Below, piece after piece: positions 1 to 11,677 of a stretch of 64,000 bases of DNA (position 1 is the stretch's first letter; every line of letters starts with the position of its first letter). A program made the position numbers and the translations under genes. The stretch comes from Tubulanus polymorphus (taxonomy: Eukaryota > Nemertea > Palaeonemertea > Tubulaniformes > Tubulanidae): contig NC_134035.1 of assembly GCF_964204645.1 (NCBI RefSeq), positions 5,456,501-5,520,500 of the forward strand, given 5' to 3'. A model generated the notes under the pieces. That model ran no database searches, was not told the origin of the DNA, and saw only the letters and a program-made list of their open reading frames with translations.

Positions 1-87
1 CTTAGTTTGTCAAAAAATTACAAGGTTTAATGAAAATACTTTATAAAATTGATATTTGAATGTGGTATGTATTTGTTTCTATTTAAG

Positions 88-159
88 GGTGCTACAGGGT
101 TTGCCGGATCTGGACTGAAACTAGAGGCTAAGAAAGATCGACCAACACTGCAGGCTTAG
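88..159 (+). CDS. 3'-terminal coding exon of an unknown upstream gene (partial)
   Basis: After a pyrimidine-rich stretch ending in TTTAAG, an open frame of 23 codons plus a TAG stop runs to 159 and reads GATGFAGSGLKLEAKKDRPT followed by LQA. A poly(A) signal lies 258 bases downstream at 417-422, which fits a final exon. The rest of the gene lies left of the window. I do not recognise the C-terminal peptide; it has no domain I can name. The acceptor is only moderately strong, so the call rests on the combination of acceptor, short open frame, stop and nearby poly(A) signal. Confidence 0.4.
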   Translation, partial: GATGFAGSGLKLEAKKDRPTLQA

Positions 160-416
160 TAGATTCATGGCTGGCATAACAGAGCTGAAAACCCTTCAAA
201 GAGTCGGAAGATCAGAATTCTGATGGAGGTCAACATGGCAAATTTGCAGCCCTGAAAAGTTGAGGTCAACACATTTTGATAAATTGCAAATTTGTATTTT
301 GATTATTGTAAATTATGTACATAGATTTCACGGACACCAGCGATGTATTTTAGATTATATGAATTAAAGATTTGTTAATAGTATTGTTGTTGTAAATGCT
401 TTTATTGTAAAATGTA

Positions 417-422
417 AATAAA
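417..422 (+). promoter_or_regulatory. Poly(A) signal of the left-edge gene
   Basis: AATAAA in an AT-rich stretch, downstream of the TAG at 157-159 and 255 bases before the SMYD4 start. It marks a tight boundary between two genes on the same strand. Confidence 0.5.
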
Positions 423-676
423 TGTACATATCTGATGTCGGAAAATTTAAAGTTGTTGACATTTTTTCGATAAAGTATGTTTTTGATGGATTTTTAGTTT
501 GAGGAATGAGTTTCGGATCTGGGCCGCGAAAGGATTATGGATAAATCCTAGTAAAATTTGACTTTAAACTTCCAAGAAGGAAGTTCCTGGCCCGAATAGG
601 ATCTTTTGCCTGATAAAACTACCGTCCGATGCTGCCATCTACTGCCCTTGCGTGGAACTACGCAAAAAATAAGAAG

Positions 677-3600
677 ATGGATTTAGCTGAAGAAACTGGA
701 TGGCAACCGCATTTAGCGGGTTTATTGAATAGATTGAAGCGTACAGGAGATTACCACGAGTTCAGGGCGATTGAAACCGACTCCAGAAGAGTTTTATTTT
801 GCGCTCAAAAAAACTACCTTCGGTGAGTATCAATTCAATTCAATGTAGTTTATATTGCGAGCTATAAACGTGGACTGAGTTTACACAGACAGAAAACAAC
901 GTTCTTTTCTACGAAGTCTCAGTTGAAATGAACGCGTAGTTCGATAGGAAACAATTGTGTGGATGTTGGTTTTTATTTCTGAAGGGGTTTTTACAAATGA
1001 CATGCGCCTAAAAAGCTGGAGGATGGCTCAACAGAGTCAAAAGTAGACAGAAAACTCAGACAACTGGTTCTCCTTCAGCAGTTCAGTTTGTGGAGCGATT
1101 TAATTTCTCAAAAGCCGTGTTTTTTCAGATGCGATCAAACAAACTGTACGCTGCATGTGCTTGTAGTAAATAAGTAAGATGATGCGATATGTACAAATTG
1201 CAGCGTGTAGTAGGTGGTGCCACTCTACCGCTAGGATTTCAGCTGTGCGGAGATGCTCTTCATCTTCGACCACTGGTCGTCGACCGATCGACCCGTCGCT
1301 GCTGTCGACGGTTAAACCGCTGAAACCAACGAAATCGAAATCGAGCACCGACACGAAAAAACACTTCGTCGATTACCGGGTCGTGAATTTCGTCGGCGGC
1401 AATGGAGGCGACGGATGTTCGGCTTTCAGTAGCTACGCCGGTAAAGAGTGGGCGGGGCCTGATGGCGGGGATGGGGGAAACGGAGGTCACGTGATACTCG
1501 CCGTCAATCACAACGTGAAGAGTTTGAATCATTTAACTGGTTTGATACGCGCGAAAAACGGTGATAAAGGTCGTTCGAAATGTTGCCACGGAAAAAATGC
1601 CGATCACGAATACGTCGAAGTTCCGCTGGGAACGATCGTCAAACTGGCCGAAACTTACGAAACGATCGCCGATCTCGAGGCGTCAGACTCAGTTTATGTG
1701 GCTGCCCGTGGTGGCGCTGGTGGTAAGGGTAATCATTTCTTCCTAACGAACGAGAATCGAGCGCCTGTTATCGCGGAGCTCGGCGGGATCGGCGAGAGCA
1801 GACGGCTCGTCGTCGAGTTAAAAACAATCGCCGACGCCGGATTGGTCGGTTTCCCGAACGCCGGCAAATCGACGTTACTGCGAGCGATTTCTCGAGCGCG
1901 GCCGAAAGTCGCCGCGTACCCGTTCACGACCTTGAAACCGCACGTCGGGGTCATCGAGTACGAGGATTACGAGCAGGTCGCCGTCGCCGATATACCCGGA
2001 CTGATTCACGGCGCGCATCAGAATCGCGGACTCGGGATCTCGTTTCTGAAACACATCGAACGATGCGTCTGCTTGTTGTACGTGATTGATCTTTCGGTCG
2101 ACGAACCGTGGAGACAACTCGACGATTTGAAATTCGAACTCGAACAGTATCAGCGCGGTTTATCCGAGCGTCCGCACGCCATCGTCGGGAATAAGATAGA
2201 CGTTCCCGACGCGGCGCGGAATCTGATCGAACTGGAACGACGGATCGATATGCCGGTGTTCGCATTATCGGCGAAGAGACTGATCGACGTCGAACCTCTG
2301 ATGCTTCATTTGAGAAAACTTTACGACGATCATCGCCGCAGTAACGATGATAGTGCTAATTAATGAATGAGATTATGCTAATTGATATGCGATATTTTTG
2401 ATCCTGTTTTTACAGTGTGGTTGTAGAATAAAAGATTGTGTCGCTTAACGAATGTCTTTAGTACTGGTGTTTTATCTATCTGCAGGGGACAGTTGCTGAT
2501 AACCGGTGGATGTATAGTAACAATGAACTTTTAATTGTCACTATGTTAACTAATCACTTGTTAACTGTAACCAACTTTTGAGCAACTGGCCCCAGGTCTG
2601 TAAATGCTCCTTGTAGGCTACTAAAAAGGAGCGATTTTGTAAGGATATTGAGTGGTTGTTCAAGGTGGCTAATACTATAACGTACTTTGAAGGTTGACTT
2701 GAGTTTTTTTGAGTGCAAGATTTCGCCACTAGTGCATAGCAGCTTCACAGGGATGGATCCAGAGGCAAATTTTAAACGACTTGTCACATCCCAAATGGGC
2801 TGTTTGATGTCCAAAAAGGCAATGTTAGGTGTACTCCCGCATATAGGGGCTAATTTTGAAGTACTTGTTAAGTCCCAAAAGGGGACTTCGATGTCCAATA
2901 GGGAAAATTAATCATACTCGCACCCCCGCACTGAAATGAACCAATCATCTGTGTTGACAAAATGAAAAAGGGCACTCAAAACATTTGATGGACTTGAACA
3001 AGTCTCATAAATCCCTCTCAATCTACCCCTGCTTCATAAGGTAAACTACCTGAGCTTTGAGCTTTCGCTGCTAGTGCGTGGTAGCAGGTGAATGAGACAC
3101 TTGTTAAGTTGTAATTATTGTCTTGGAAAAAAGTCTTCTTTTTGGAAGTGCTTGTGAAATGTATTTGAAACTGTTTGAATTCAGTATGAGGGTTAATACT
3201 GCTTGCTCATTTAACCACTGGTTTCAATTCTTTCATTTTTCAGCGAATTATCGATGAAATGGCCGAACGACGGGCTGAACGAGAAATCTACGAAAACGGC
3301 CGTCGAATTACGCAATCAGGGCAACAAATACTTCCAGAAAGAAAAATACAATGACGCCTTACTGAAATATAACGAGGTAGGAAAGATATCTGCTTTGAGA
3401 TACCGGCTGTGCCATGATGCTCCCGATCCTGCGCGGTGTTCATCACCCCACCACTAGTAGCCAATAATGGGTTGGAGTGAAAGATAGAAATGCAGCGGTT
3501 TGATTATGTTTGGATATTTTCAGAGTATATTGAAGGCTCCTCGGGACGATGAATCTCTATCAGTTGGATTTGCTAATAGATCTGCGGTTTCATTCCATAA

Positions 3601-6600
3601 TGCACACTATAATGTACGTAGCAGATATTTCCGTAGTCAATAGATTTTTCTAATTTCTAAGTAACAGCGTCAAGAGTCAGTTTTACATCATTTCTGATCA
3701 AATAGTTTTATGGTGTGTTCGATTTGATTCTTGAAGGTCGCTTTGAAGGACATCGCGCTGTCTCTGGATGCCGGCTATCCGGACAAACTCGCCTACAAAA
3801 TATACAAACGTCGAGGACAGTGTCACGAATACCTCGGTCGCTACGACGATGCGAAACAAGGTCTGTATTAATTGATAATGTGTGTTTACGCGTGATCGAT
3901 GACTCTCCATATTTTAGAGAATGATTCTATTTTTAGCGTACTCGTCAGCACTTCAATTCCTGAATGAATACACAACGCATTTGAAACCTGACGTAAAGTG
4001 TAAGTACATTATTTTCTGCTCTTAACCTTCAATTTTTGCTACTGATGAATTTATTTGAATAGCAATGAAAAAAAAAAGTTATGGGTTGTAAGATGATAAT
4101 AGAGTTTCCTATTGCCTATATTGAGTTGGTGATTGATTAAGAATTAGTAGAATTCTACAATTGATTGAGGTCTTAAATCTTGTACAGAGGTCTACAAGTT
4201 TTAAAGGCCTATGGTCAACAGGTTACTCTCTGACACCACTCAAATAATGAAATTGTCAAATTTCATTGCTCTGCTTCGCAAATGTTTGAAGTTGTGATAA
4301 CCGGCAATATTCGTCGGAAAAAGTCTTGTTTTTTAAATGCTCGCGAAAGGCATTTGAACTAAGAATTCCGCGTCTCATTTTATAAAACCACTAAGTCTTT
4401 GACTTTTTTGGTTTTTTCAGCTGGTCATATCGATGATCTGACGAAATTACTAAAAAATGTCGAAACAAAGTTGAACAAACCCACCGCTGTCGAGGCAAAG
4501 AAAACAGATGGCGACGGTCCGAAGAATCTCCCGAAACTGAGTTACGGCGAAAATGAGTCGATTCCAGCCGCGACCAGTCGAATCAAAGTGAAAATTGACT
4601 CCAAAACGGGTCGATCATTGATCGTGAGTTTATACAGACTCTTTCATATCATTCTTGGAAAATTTCACATGGTTCTAGCGAGTCCTAAAAATCCTTGGAA
4701 ATTAGCAATTACCAGGAATTTTAGAAATGTTGCGGTTTTAGTATCAAAGGCCTAGTAGTAATTGTTTTCATAAACTTTCAATTCATATGTGAGTATAATA
4801 AGCTCATAACTCATACATTGAGTTGTCTATTTGCATTCGGCCCTTCCTGGAAAAGCCATGGAAAATCAAAGAGTGCAAATAGTGAATAGAACAAAACGTC
4901 ATTCAGTTGCAGTCTAGATATTACATGTTTATCTTACACACAGCTTTTTTAGTAGTCTCTCTTTAAGCTGGGGTTGTGCTGTAGATTGTTCATAAGGACA
5001 ACTTAAGGAATAGATTGATTATTTTTGCAGGCTGCTGATGATTTAAGAGCTGGCGATAATTTGATAATCGAAGAGCCGTACGTGTCGACACAGTTACTGA
5101 AATTTGAACGAGAACGCTGCCACCATTGTTACGCCGTAACGAAATACCCCGTACCGTAAGTGGATCAGTCTCAAAACTGTCGAGCCTTGAATGTATCCAA
5201 CTTTAGAGCCAAAATATCAAACCCTTTTCTCTCTCCATAGGTGCAATCAGTGCAGTCGTGTTGTTTACTGTTCTAAAGAATGTCAGATGGAATCGTGGCA
5301 TCAATATCACTATATAGAATGTCAAATACTCTACATTCTTTACGAGGTCAGTTTCATACATTAACCTCACGTGAGGTTAATACGAGGTTTGTTAGTTGAA
5401 CCTTTATATTTCTTCATGCGCACGTATTGTATTATCAACTAACGATACAGGTAACAACACTTTTGAGTACTATGTGATATTTAAGCCAGTCTTATATTCT
5501 GCAGGGCGTTTATACAATGTTACGAATTTCGTTTTAGACTGGTCTCGCTCACCTGTGCTCAAGACTCGTTATCAAAACAGGAATTCCTTATCTGAAAAGT
5601 ATGCGTTTCTTGATCTGAAATTAAAATTTTCAACACTTGGGTTCTTACAGATCAGGGAATTCAGGATTTATTTTTTTCCTTATTCTGGAAAAATCTGGGA
5701 ATTCCGTCTGTTCTATCTGGTGACGAGTGGCACAAGGAACCTCTCGATAAGAAATCGCGTCAATGGGGATATCTCGAAGATATAATCAGCAAATTTTTGC
5801 TCAAGGGAAAATTACGTATATATCAGGGAATTTCGGATTCTCTGTTCCGTAAGAACCCGGCACACTATGAAGATTCTGGATGAATCGAAGAACTAGGATG
5901 ATACCTTTTCAGAGTTCCATGAACGATTGAAGTCCGGTTCGTCGTCCACTGCCGCGCCAGGATTTACCGAGGATGGGAAATATTTGAACGACTATGAGGC
6001 GGTTTACAGTTTGTTGACGCACACTGAGAAACTAAACGTCGACGATCTGTTTTACTATTCAATGGTACGTCGTAATGAACATTATTGAAATCGGAATACC
6101 CGTATTGAATATAAGAGACGATGATTCTGATTCTTTTTTTAGACTGCCGTGTTGCTTACGAGTCTGGTGAAAAGAAGGGGATTTTTTGATACCAATGTTG
6201 CACAGGTGCTTATTATTATGTATTTCTCAAAATATCCCATTCATCGACAAGTCACCACTTATATGTTCCCCGTAGTATGATGATATATTTTAAGTAGCCC
6301 TATTTCGGCTTGCGAAAAATTTTGAATTCAATTTAACTGATTCATGTTAGAGTATTAGAAATGGCTGGGGTAATGATACCGAGAATGTAAGGCACTCTTC
6401 GCTGGATTGAGCGCTGTATAAGGCACATATTATCATTATTATCATGTAACTGTGGGAGGAGTTATGTTCACTTTTCCTCGTTGGTTTCCTGTCGAATGAC
6501 ACGGCGCTGAAAGAAGTTTAATGTTTTATCTATGTACAGACGAACTCTCAAAACCAGACGGCTTCATCAACCGATGGAAACCAGCATTTAAACAGCGGAC

Positions 6601-9228
6601 GAGCTCAACTTCACGACGACGAACAACCGGTTTTCACAGATTTTGAGATATTCGTCGGTGGTCTGATGCTGCGTCATTTCCAGCAGTTTATCTGCAACGC
6701 TCAAGCGATCACGAACGTAACACCAGACACAACGAACGATAAACACAGTATGATGGAAGGCTACGTTTACGATGTGTCAGAAAAACGTATCGGGGTCGGA
6801 ATTTATCCTACAGCGAGTTTAATGAATCATTCCTGTCAGCCGACCGTATTGTGCAGGTGAGATTCACTAACAATCATTAAAAACTGATAACTACAGTCGA
6901 TTGTCAGAATGGGATGCAGGGTACAGACAGCATATTGTCTGAATTAGATGCAGGGTACAGACTGCAGATTGTCTGAAGGGCTGGAGGGTACAGAAAGCAG
7001 ATTATCTGTCTGAGGGGTTTCAGGGTACAGACAGTAGATTGTCCAAAGGGTTGGAGGATACAGACTGCAGATTGTCTGAGAGGGCGCAGGGTACAGACAG
7101 CAGATTGTCCGAAGGGTTGGAGGGTATAGACTGCAGATTGTCTGAAGGGTTGGAGGGTACAGACTGCAGATTGTCTGAAGGGCTGGAGGGTACAGAAAGC
7201 AGATTATCTGTCTGAGGGGTTTCAGGGTACAGACAGCAGATTGTCAGAAGGGTTGGAGGATACAGACTGCAGATTGTCTGAGGGCGTGCAGGGTACAGAC
7301 AGTATATTGTCTGAGAGGGTCAGGGTACAGACAGCAGATTGTCTGCAAGGTTGGTACAGACAGCAGATTGACCCCTGCATTAACCCTTTCAGTGCTGACT
7401 AATTAATACCCTATAGTGCTGGAGAAAATTTGAAAATTCTAAAAAATTCCACCCTAGTGTGTTGAACAATGGGAATACCACTATAGTGCGTCTACACCGC
7501 AGTGCGGTGTATCGTTAGTTACTAGTATTTCACTATGTTTGACACTTGCTGCCATTTTTCAATAGAGATAATTACAAATTACTAATTACATCAATACACC
7601 GCAGTGCGGTGTACTAGCAAAATCCATCACTGATTTATACACCGCACTGCGGTGTAGACGCACTGAAAGGGTTAAGCGAAAGTGCATATTATCGATATTT
7701 TTAGTTATCAGGGGAAAAAATTGATCGTCCGTTGCACGGAAAAAACTCGAAAAGGTTGCGACGTTTTCAACTGTTACGGACCGCATTATAAACGCATGAA
7801 TACCGAACAGAGACGACAGATTCTACGCGAGCAGTATTACTTCGAATGTCAGTGTACGGCCTGTATGAACGACATGTCCGCCGCAACGTGGCATGTGAGT
7901 ATTCATTTCATCCGATCAAATTGCGTCATACCTTCCCCTATATGCAGGAAGGGAATTATTTGAAATTTCTGGTATAGCTGTCAGTTTTGATGTTGTCAGA
8001 TGTTGGCGTGTGTAAAGTGTTCAGGTCCGATCGTCGACTTGGTTTGTAACGAGTGCAAACATCGAATTGACGCCGATGAAAAGGACAACAGACTACTAGC
8101 GGCATCTGAACCGATGGAGAAGGCCAGCGATCTCGTCGACCAACGCCGGTTTGCAGGTAAACGCAGGGTGAAGTTGGGTGCGTCTTAAGAGAAGGCGGGA
8201 CTCACCTTTTTAGCGGTGATTTTTTGATTACTACTTTTTTTGAATAAATTACGATGATATGTATGAATTATCTCACACAGAGGCACTGGATTATTTGAAG
8301 AAGAATTACGACTTTGTAAAGAAATCTTTCTACAAGTATAACCGCAGTTTAGGCTCGTACGAGGACTTATTATCTCTGTGTTACATCGAGGATAATTCTT
8401 ACTGTAAGTACTTCCTGGCTGCACGCTTTCAGATATTAGATACTTTATCTTACGATTTTAGATCATACATACATCATATGTGTTCAGATCTTCACCTGAG
8501 ACGTTTTCTATCGAAAATAAACTACTTACACCAGACATTAGACATTTTATCAGCACACTTTCAAAAACTGATCATCCATATTTCACATGTGTTCAGAACT
8601 TCGCCTGAGATATTTTCTATTGAAAATGAACTTCAAACACCTTACATTAGACATTTTATTAGCACAAATTCAAAATAAACTGATCATCCACGCTTCACAT
8701 GTGTTCTGAACTTCACCTGAAAATTGAAAATGAACTACAAACACCAGATATTCAGCACATTTTCAAAAACTTGTCCACACTTCACATGTGTTCAGTAGTT
8801 CACATGAGAAATTTTATCAGAAAACTTTTACTGTTTGTCCATACTTCACACTACGTACAGTGATGAATGTATGATGGGTTGATCTTCATTATCTTTAGTC
8901 ACAATTAAAGGAATATTTTCAAGGTTTTGAAATCTCTTCTGTATTTCTATTCGCAGACAACCCATGTCTCTCTCTCGAGCATTTAGGACGATCGTTGGCG
9001 ATCGTTGAACAGAATTTCGGTCGTCGTAGTCTCGAATACGCGAAGGAGTTGTGCAATAAACTGATCCCGATTCTCGGCTGCAGCGGCCGTTACGCCGATT
9101 TGCTGAAAACGATCGACGAAGCGCTCGAAATATTGAACGTCTTCTGTCCGGAAAACGACGAAGAAATCGTCGAACTGAAATTTCAGCGCCGTAAATTTCA
9201 GCCGTTCGTCGCGAATTGCGGACGTTGA
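677..9228 (+). CDS. SMYD4: SET and MYND domain protein 4 (SMYD4-like), 15 coding exons
   Basis: Putative protein lysine methyltransferase of the SMYD4 branch. Exons: 677-822, 3244-3376, 3524-3613, 3737-3860, 3937-3999, 4421-4623, 5031-5155, 5241-5346, 5915-6064, 6143-6205, 6540-6856, 7705-7894, 8000-8156, 8281-8403, 8957-9228. All phases join and total 2262 nt (753 aa; human SMYD4 is about 800). Order of domains: N-terminal helical region; TPR repeats (about residues 70-185, starting NQGNKYFQKEKYNDALLKYNE minus its last residue); first half of SET; MYND zinc finger (about 282-323, CHHC then CNQC, CSKEC, H, C); second SET half with NHSC at 497-500 and CYGP at 530-533; post-SET cysteines CQCTAC at 555-560; CVKC/CNEC knuckle; C-terminal TPR-like helices. 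The start at 677 (MDLAEE) is chosen over the in-frame ATG at 629 because human SMYD4 also starts MDL. Acceptors at 5915 and 7705 were picked by frame: nearer AGs (5913, 7712) give stops. The GEEL-type motif is degenerate (GCDVF). Intron 1 contains the whole MTG2 gene. Confidence 0.88.
1179..2363 (+). CDS. MTG2: Mitochondrial ribosome-associated Obg GTPase (MTG2/GTPBP5/ObgH1-like)
   Basis: Obg-family GTPase, known in animals to help late assembly of the mitochondrial large ribosomal subunit. The 394-residue protein is complete in one exon. Residues 1-60 are Arg/Ser/Thr-rich with few acidic residues, like a mitochondrial presequence. The glycine-rich Obg fold spans about 62-215 (GGNGGDG at 73-79, GPDGGDGGNGG, RGGAGGKGN). 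The G domain follows: G1 GFPNAGKS at 224-231, switch I PFTT at 248-251, G3 DIPG at 271-274, G4 NKID at 338-341, G5 SAK at 364-366. Length matches the human protein (about 400). An ATG doublet opens the frame at 1179/1182. The gene is nested in SMYD4 intron 1 on the same strand, lacks introns, and has its own poly(A) signal at 2427. Confidence 0.95.
   Translation: MMRYVQIAACSRWCHSTARISAVRRCSSSSTTGRRPIDPSLLSTVKPLKPTKSKSSTDTKKHFVDYRVVNFVGGNGGDGCSAFSSYAGKEWAGPDGGDGGNGGHVILAVNHNVKSLNHLTGLIRAKNGDKGRSKCCHGKNADHEYVEVPLGTIVKLAETYETIADLEASDSVYVAARGGAGGKGNHFFLTNENRAPVIAELGGIGESRRLVVELKTIADAGLVGFPNAGKSTLLRAISRARPKVAAYPFTTLKPHVGVIEYEDYEQVAVADIPGLIHGAHQNRGLGISFLKHIERCVCLLYVIDLSVDEPWRQLDDLKFELEQYQRGLSERPHAIVGNKIDVPDAARNLIELERRIDMPVFALSAKRLIDVEPLMLHLRKLYDDHRRSNDDSAN
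2427..2432 (+). promoter_or_regulatory. Poly(A) signal of nested MTG2 gene
   Basis: AATAAA 64 bases after the MTG2 stop, inside SMYD4 intron 1. It supports MTG2 being an independent transcription unit. SMYD4 transcripts must read through it to be spliced from exon 1 to exon 2. Confidence 0.6.
2433..3243 (+). other. SMYD4 intron 1, part after MTG2; no gene seen
   Basis: AT-rich intronic sequence with no supported coding content. It ends in a clear pyrimidine tract and CAG before the SMYD4 exon at 3244. Inside it, two short similar stretches (around 2760-2820 and 2860-2900, both with 'gtcccaaa/tgggg' and 'gatgtccaa') look like a degenerate local duplication. Confidence 0.5.
6890..7372 (+). repeat. 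Minisatellite of about 30-35 bp units in SMYD4 intron 11
   Basis: About 14 tandem copies of a unit built around GGGTACAGACAGCAGATTG and TCTGAAGGGTTGGA, with two alternating variants (cagacagcagattg and cagactgcagattg). A higher-order segment seems copied: 6958-7040 closely repeats at 7160-7240. The array stops directly before the left TTAA of the MITE at 7380. Confidence 0.9.
7380..7675 (+). mobile_element. piggyBac-like MITE, copy 1 (TTAA-flanked)
   Basis: A 288-bp noncoding element (7384-7671) flanked on both sides by TTAA. The terminal inverted repeats begin CCCTTTCAGTGC; TTAA target duplication and CCC/GGG ends are hallmarks of piggyBac-type insertions. Inside are several copies of an inner palindrome with core CACCGCAGTGCGGTG. 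A second copy lies inverted at 15948-16233. It has no coding capacity, so it would need a transposase in trans. Its right end is only 29 bp from the SMYD4 acceptor at 7705. Confidence 0.8.
8460..8850 (+). repeat. Tandem repeat of about 110-125 bp in SMYD4 intron 14
   Basis: Three to four diverging copies of a unit containing CACATGTGTTCAGAACTTCA, CCTGAGA, TTTTCTATTGAAAATGAAC, ACACCAGACATTAGACATTT and AGCACA. Later copies are shorter. Related sequence occurs in opposite orientation in the ankyrin-gene intron at 17105-17275. Confidence 0.75.
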
Positions 9229-10552
9229 CCAATAATGGTCGCGAAATCAAATTAGATACGTCAAGTTTCGACATCTGGAGTCGGTGTCACAGTTCAGAGT
9301 TCGAATGAACTGTATTTAGTTTGATTTTCATTCGTTTAAGTTTACAATTACTGTATTCCTCAGTTCAGTAACGGTGAAATCTAGTAGTACTTGGTAGGTT
9401 AACTAGATTTTATTCAAAATATTTCACTACAGTGCATCATAGTATGCAACTGCTTACTATGATGCACTAGTAGCTAAAGCTCGTACTATTCTTGATATAC
9501 CGGTTATCAAGTTAACCTACAACACTAGATTAACAAGGCTCTACAACTATTGTATTCTTAACTGAATTTGTAAAAACAAAATGTTTATTTTAAAAACGAG
9601 GGCGTGTATAAAATAAGTACACCTGAAAACTTACATATTAGTTTTTTTTATATGTAGCTGCTGGTTGTTTTGATAGCTCTTATTTGTATCGGGATCAACG
9701 CCTCTGAATAATCATTATAGACAACAAATAAGATCAGCAATTTGAAGAATAATTCGTTTCTCCATCAGCACAGAACATTTTGACGACGTTAGAGCCTACT
9801 GTCAACTATCATAGATCATTACTCTCAACTATCATAGAGCATTACTCTCAACTATCATAGAGCATTACTCTCAGCTATCATAGATCATTACTCTCGGCTA
9901 TCATAGAGCATTACTCTCAGCTATCATAGATCATTACTATCACAGCTCACAGAGCATTTAACCACTTTAACCTGATCTCAAATATCTACCCTATTAATGC
10001 AAATATTAAATGGGCTATTTGGAATTTTTGATTGTGTTTCAAGATTTCTTTGAACATTATGCAAACCAGGAGAAAAAATCTGCAGATACAACAGCGATAT
10101 TTGATCTTGAAATAGGGATCGTCGCTAGTAATTATTTGGTTAGAAGATTTGGTCGATATTGTTTTGAGTGTCCGTTAAAAACCCACCACACCTGCCGGGT
10201 ACAACAGCGATAAAAGTAGGCCTACACGATTATTGGTCGTTACAAGTACTTGAGTGGAAACTTAGCATTGGTAAACCCAGTCCATCATCCCTACCAGTCT
10301 GCTGTCCTGGAGCAGATGGACGCGGTCAGTTATTGCTAACTGTAAACAATACCGATGTCCGGTTGGGGATTCCATTATTAATATTGAAAATGTTATAACG
10401 TGTGTTATACGCTGGAGATTTGATTGAATCGTCGATAAATTCAATAGGATTACGTGGTCAATATGCGATCGTTGCGACAACATAAAGCGATGTCATGATT
10501 TATTTGCGGATAGTGTAGGTTTCAAATATCTAGTTCGTCGCATTGGTTTAGG
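9229..10552 (+). other. SMYD4 3' region and spacer with a 23-bp tandem repeat
   Basis: No gene seen. At about 9808-9950 there are six copies of a 23-bp unit (CTATCATAGAGCATTACTCT and CA). A short imperfect inverted repeat lies at about 9424-9480 around TACTATGATGCACTAGTAG. Short open frames at 10010-10480 have no recognisable content. Confidence 0.5.
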
Positions 10553-11677
10553 ATGATGAGGTGTTGGAACAAACTACTGATTGGATTAGTCTTTTTACTG
10601 ATTTTCATCGAGATAATGTGTTTAATGTTCCTGGCAGCAGAACGACAAACCGATCAGCGCCAATTTTCGACCCGGGCCGCGGCTTGGCGGTCGCAGCCCC
10701 GCGATAGGAATATGACAGTCCTCTACTACGACTCGGTGGCTAAAGTGTTGGAGGAACAATTGGAAACGTCGAATTGGAAATGCCCGACGACCCCTAAACG
10801 GCGGATACACCAAACGTGGAAAAACGAAAGCATTCCGAAAACGTTCGAGAAATACGTGGCGTCGTGGGTGAAATTACACCCCGATTGGGAATATTGGTTG
10901 TGGACTGATCGCATCGCCGACGAGTTCGTTAAAAAGAGATTTCCAGCCTATTATCGAATGTTCGACAAATATTCGAAGGGAATTCAAAGAGCCGACGCGA
11001 TTCGCTATTTTATTCTGTATACGTTTGGTGGAGTTTACGCCGATTTAGACGTGGAGGCCATTCGGCCATTTAGTAATTTAATAACCGTTCACCCGGCGCT
11101 GATACCCGAAGATCATCCCGTCCATAGCGTTATCTATTTCGGTCGACGGCGACCGTCCACTCTAAACGCGTTGATGATTTCGACGCCTAAACATAAATAT
11201 TTTCGGAAAATAATCGAGTTTCTACCGAAAGCGAACACGAGAACGGGTAAAGGCGACGTTATACGGAAAACGGGTCCGTTTATGATCGATAAAGTGCTCG
11301 TATCTTACGAGAAAGCGGCAGCCCAAAAAAGCCACCGCATCGTTTCGATATGCGATGCCGTCTATTTTGCTTCCTACTCTAGATTCACTCCGCACTTCAA
11401 AGCGGCTAATTTAACTTCATTAAAACGCGTTTGTAACCGACGCAGATCCGCTTCATCGCCACGAGGTAAAATTTGCCAGGCTTTGAAACGCACCAATTTC
11501 AAAAATGAACCGCTCGGGCCGGAAGTGATGTCGAATCACGCGTTTCATCACACGTATTACGATAAAGCCGAATACAAGATTCAAATTCCGATTCGCGACG
11601 TCGTCAAAAATCCGTTCGATATCAGGAAATACATCGAAAACATGGCAGCTGACGCAGATTTTGCGAAACTCATTTGA
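10553..11677 (+). CDS. Type II membrane glycosyltransferase, GT32/Gly_transf_sug (DXD) family
   Basis: A Golgi-type sugar transferase; substrate not predictable. The 374-residue single-exon frame has a short basic N-terminus, then one hydrophobic signal anchor (about residues 8-28), a stem, and a luminal catalytic domain. Family motifs in order: RRIHQTWK at 83-90, HPDWEYWLWTD at 109-119, RADAIRYFILYTFGG at 146-160 and DXD metal/nucleotide-sugar site ADLDVE at 163-168. Such proteins relate to alpha-1,4-galactosyltransferase-like and fungal OCH1/SUR1-like enzymes; invertebrates often carry many copies. Two Met codons open the frame; 10553 gives the longer cytosolic tip. A possible 3' splice site (TTGGTTTAG) lies just before the ATG, so a 5' UTR intron is likely. 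The poly(A) signal is at 12001. Confidence 0.85.
   Translation: MMRCWNKLLIGLVFLLIFIEIMCLMFLAAERQTDQRQFSTRAAAWRSQPRDRNMTVLYYDSVAKVLEEQLETSNWKCPTTPKRRIHQTWKNESIPKTFEKYVASWVKLHPDWEYWLWTDRIADEFVKKRFPAYYRMFDKYSKGIQRADAIRYFILYTFGGVYADLDVEAIRPFSNLITVHPALIPEDHPVHSVIYFGRRRPSTLNALMISTPKHKYFRKIIEFLPKANTRTGKGDVIRKTGPFMIDKVLVSYEKAAAQKSHRIVSICDAVYFASYSRFTPHFKAANLTSLKRVCNRRRSASSPRGKICQALKRTNFKNEPLGPEVMSNHAFHHTYYDKAEYKIQIPIRDVVKNPFDIRKYIENMAADADFAKLI

Noticed and set aside
8000-8188. Separate small protein starting at the ATG at 8000
   Set aside because: It is an internal SMYD4 exon bounded by CAG and GTAAAC, and phases fit the neighbouring exons.
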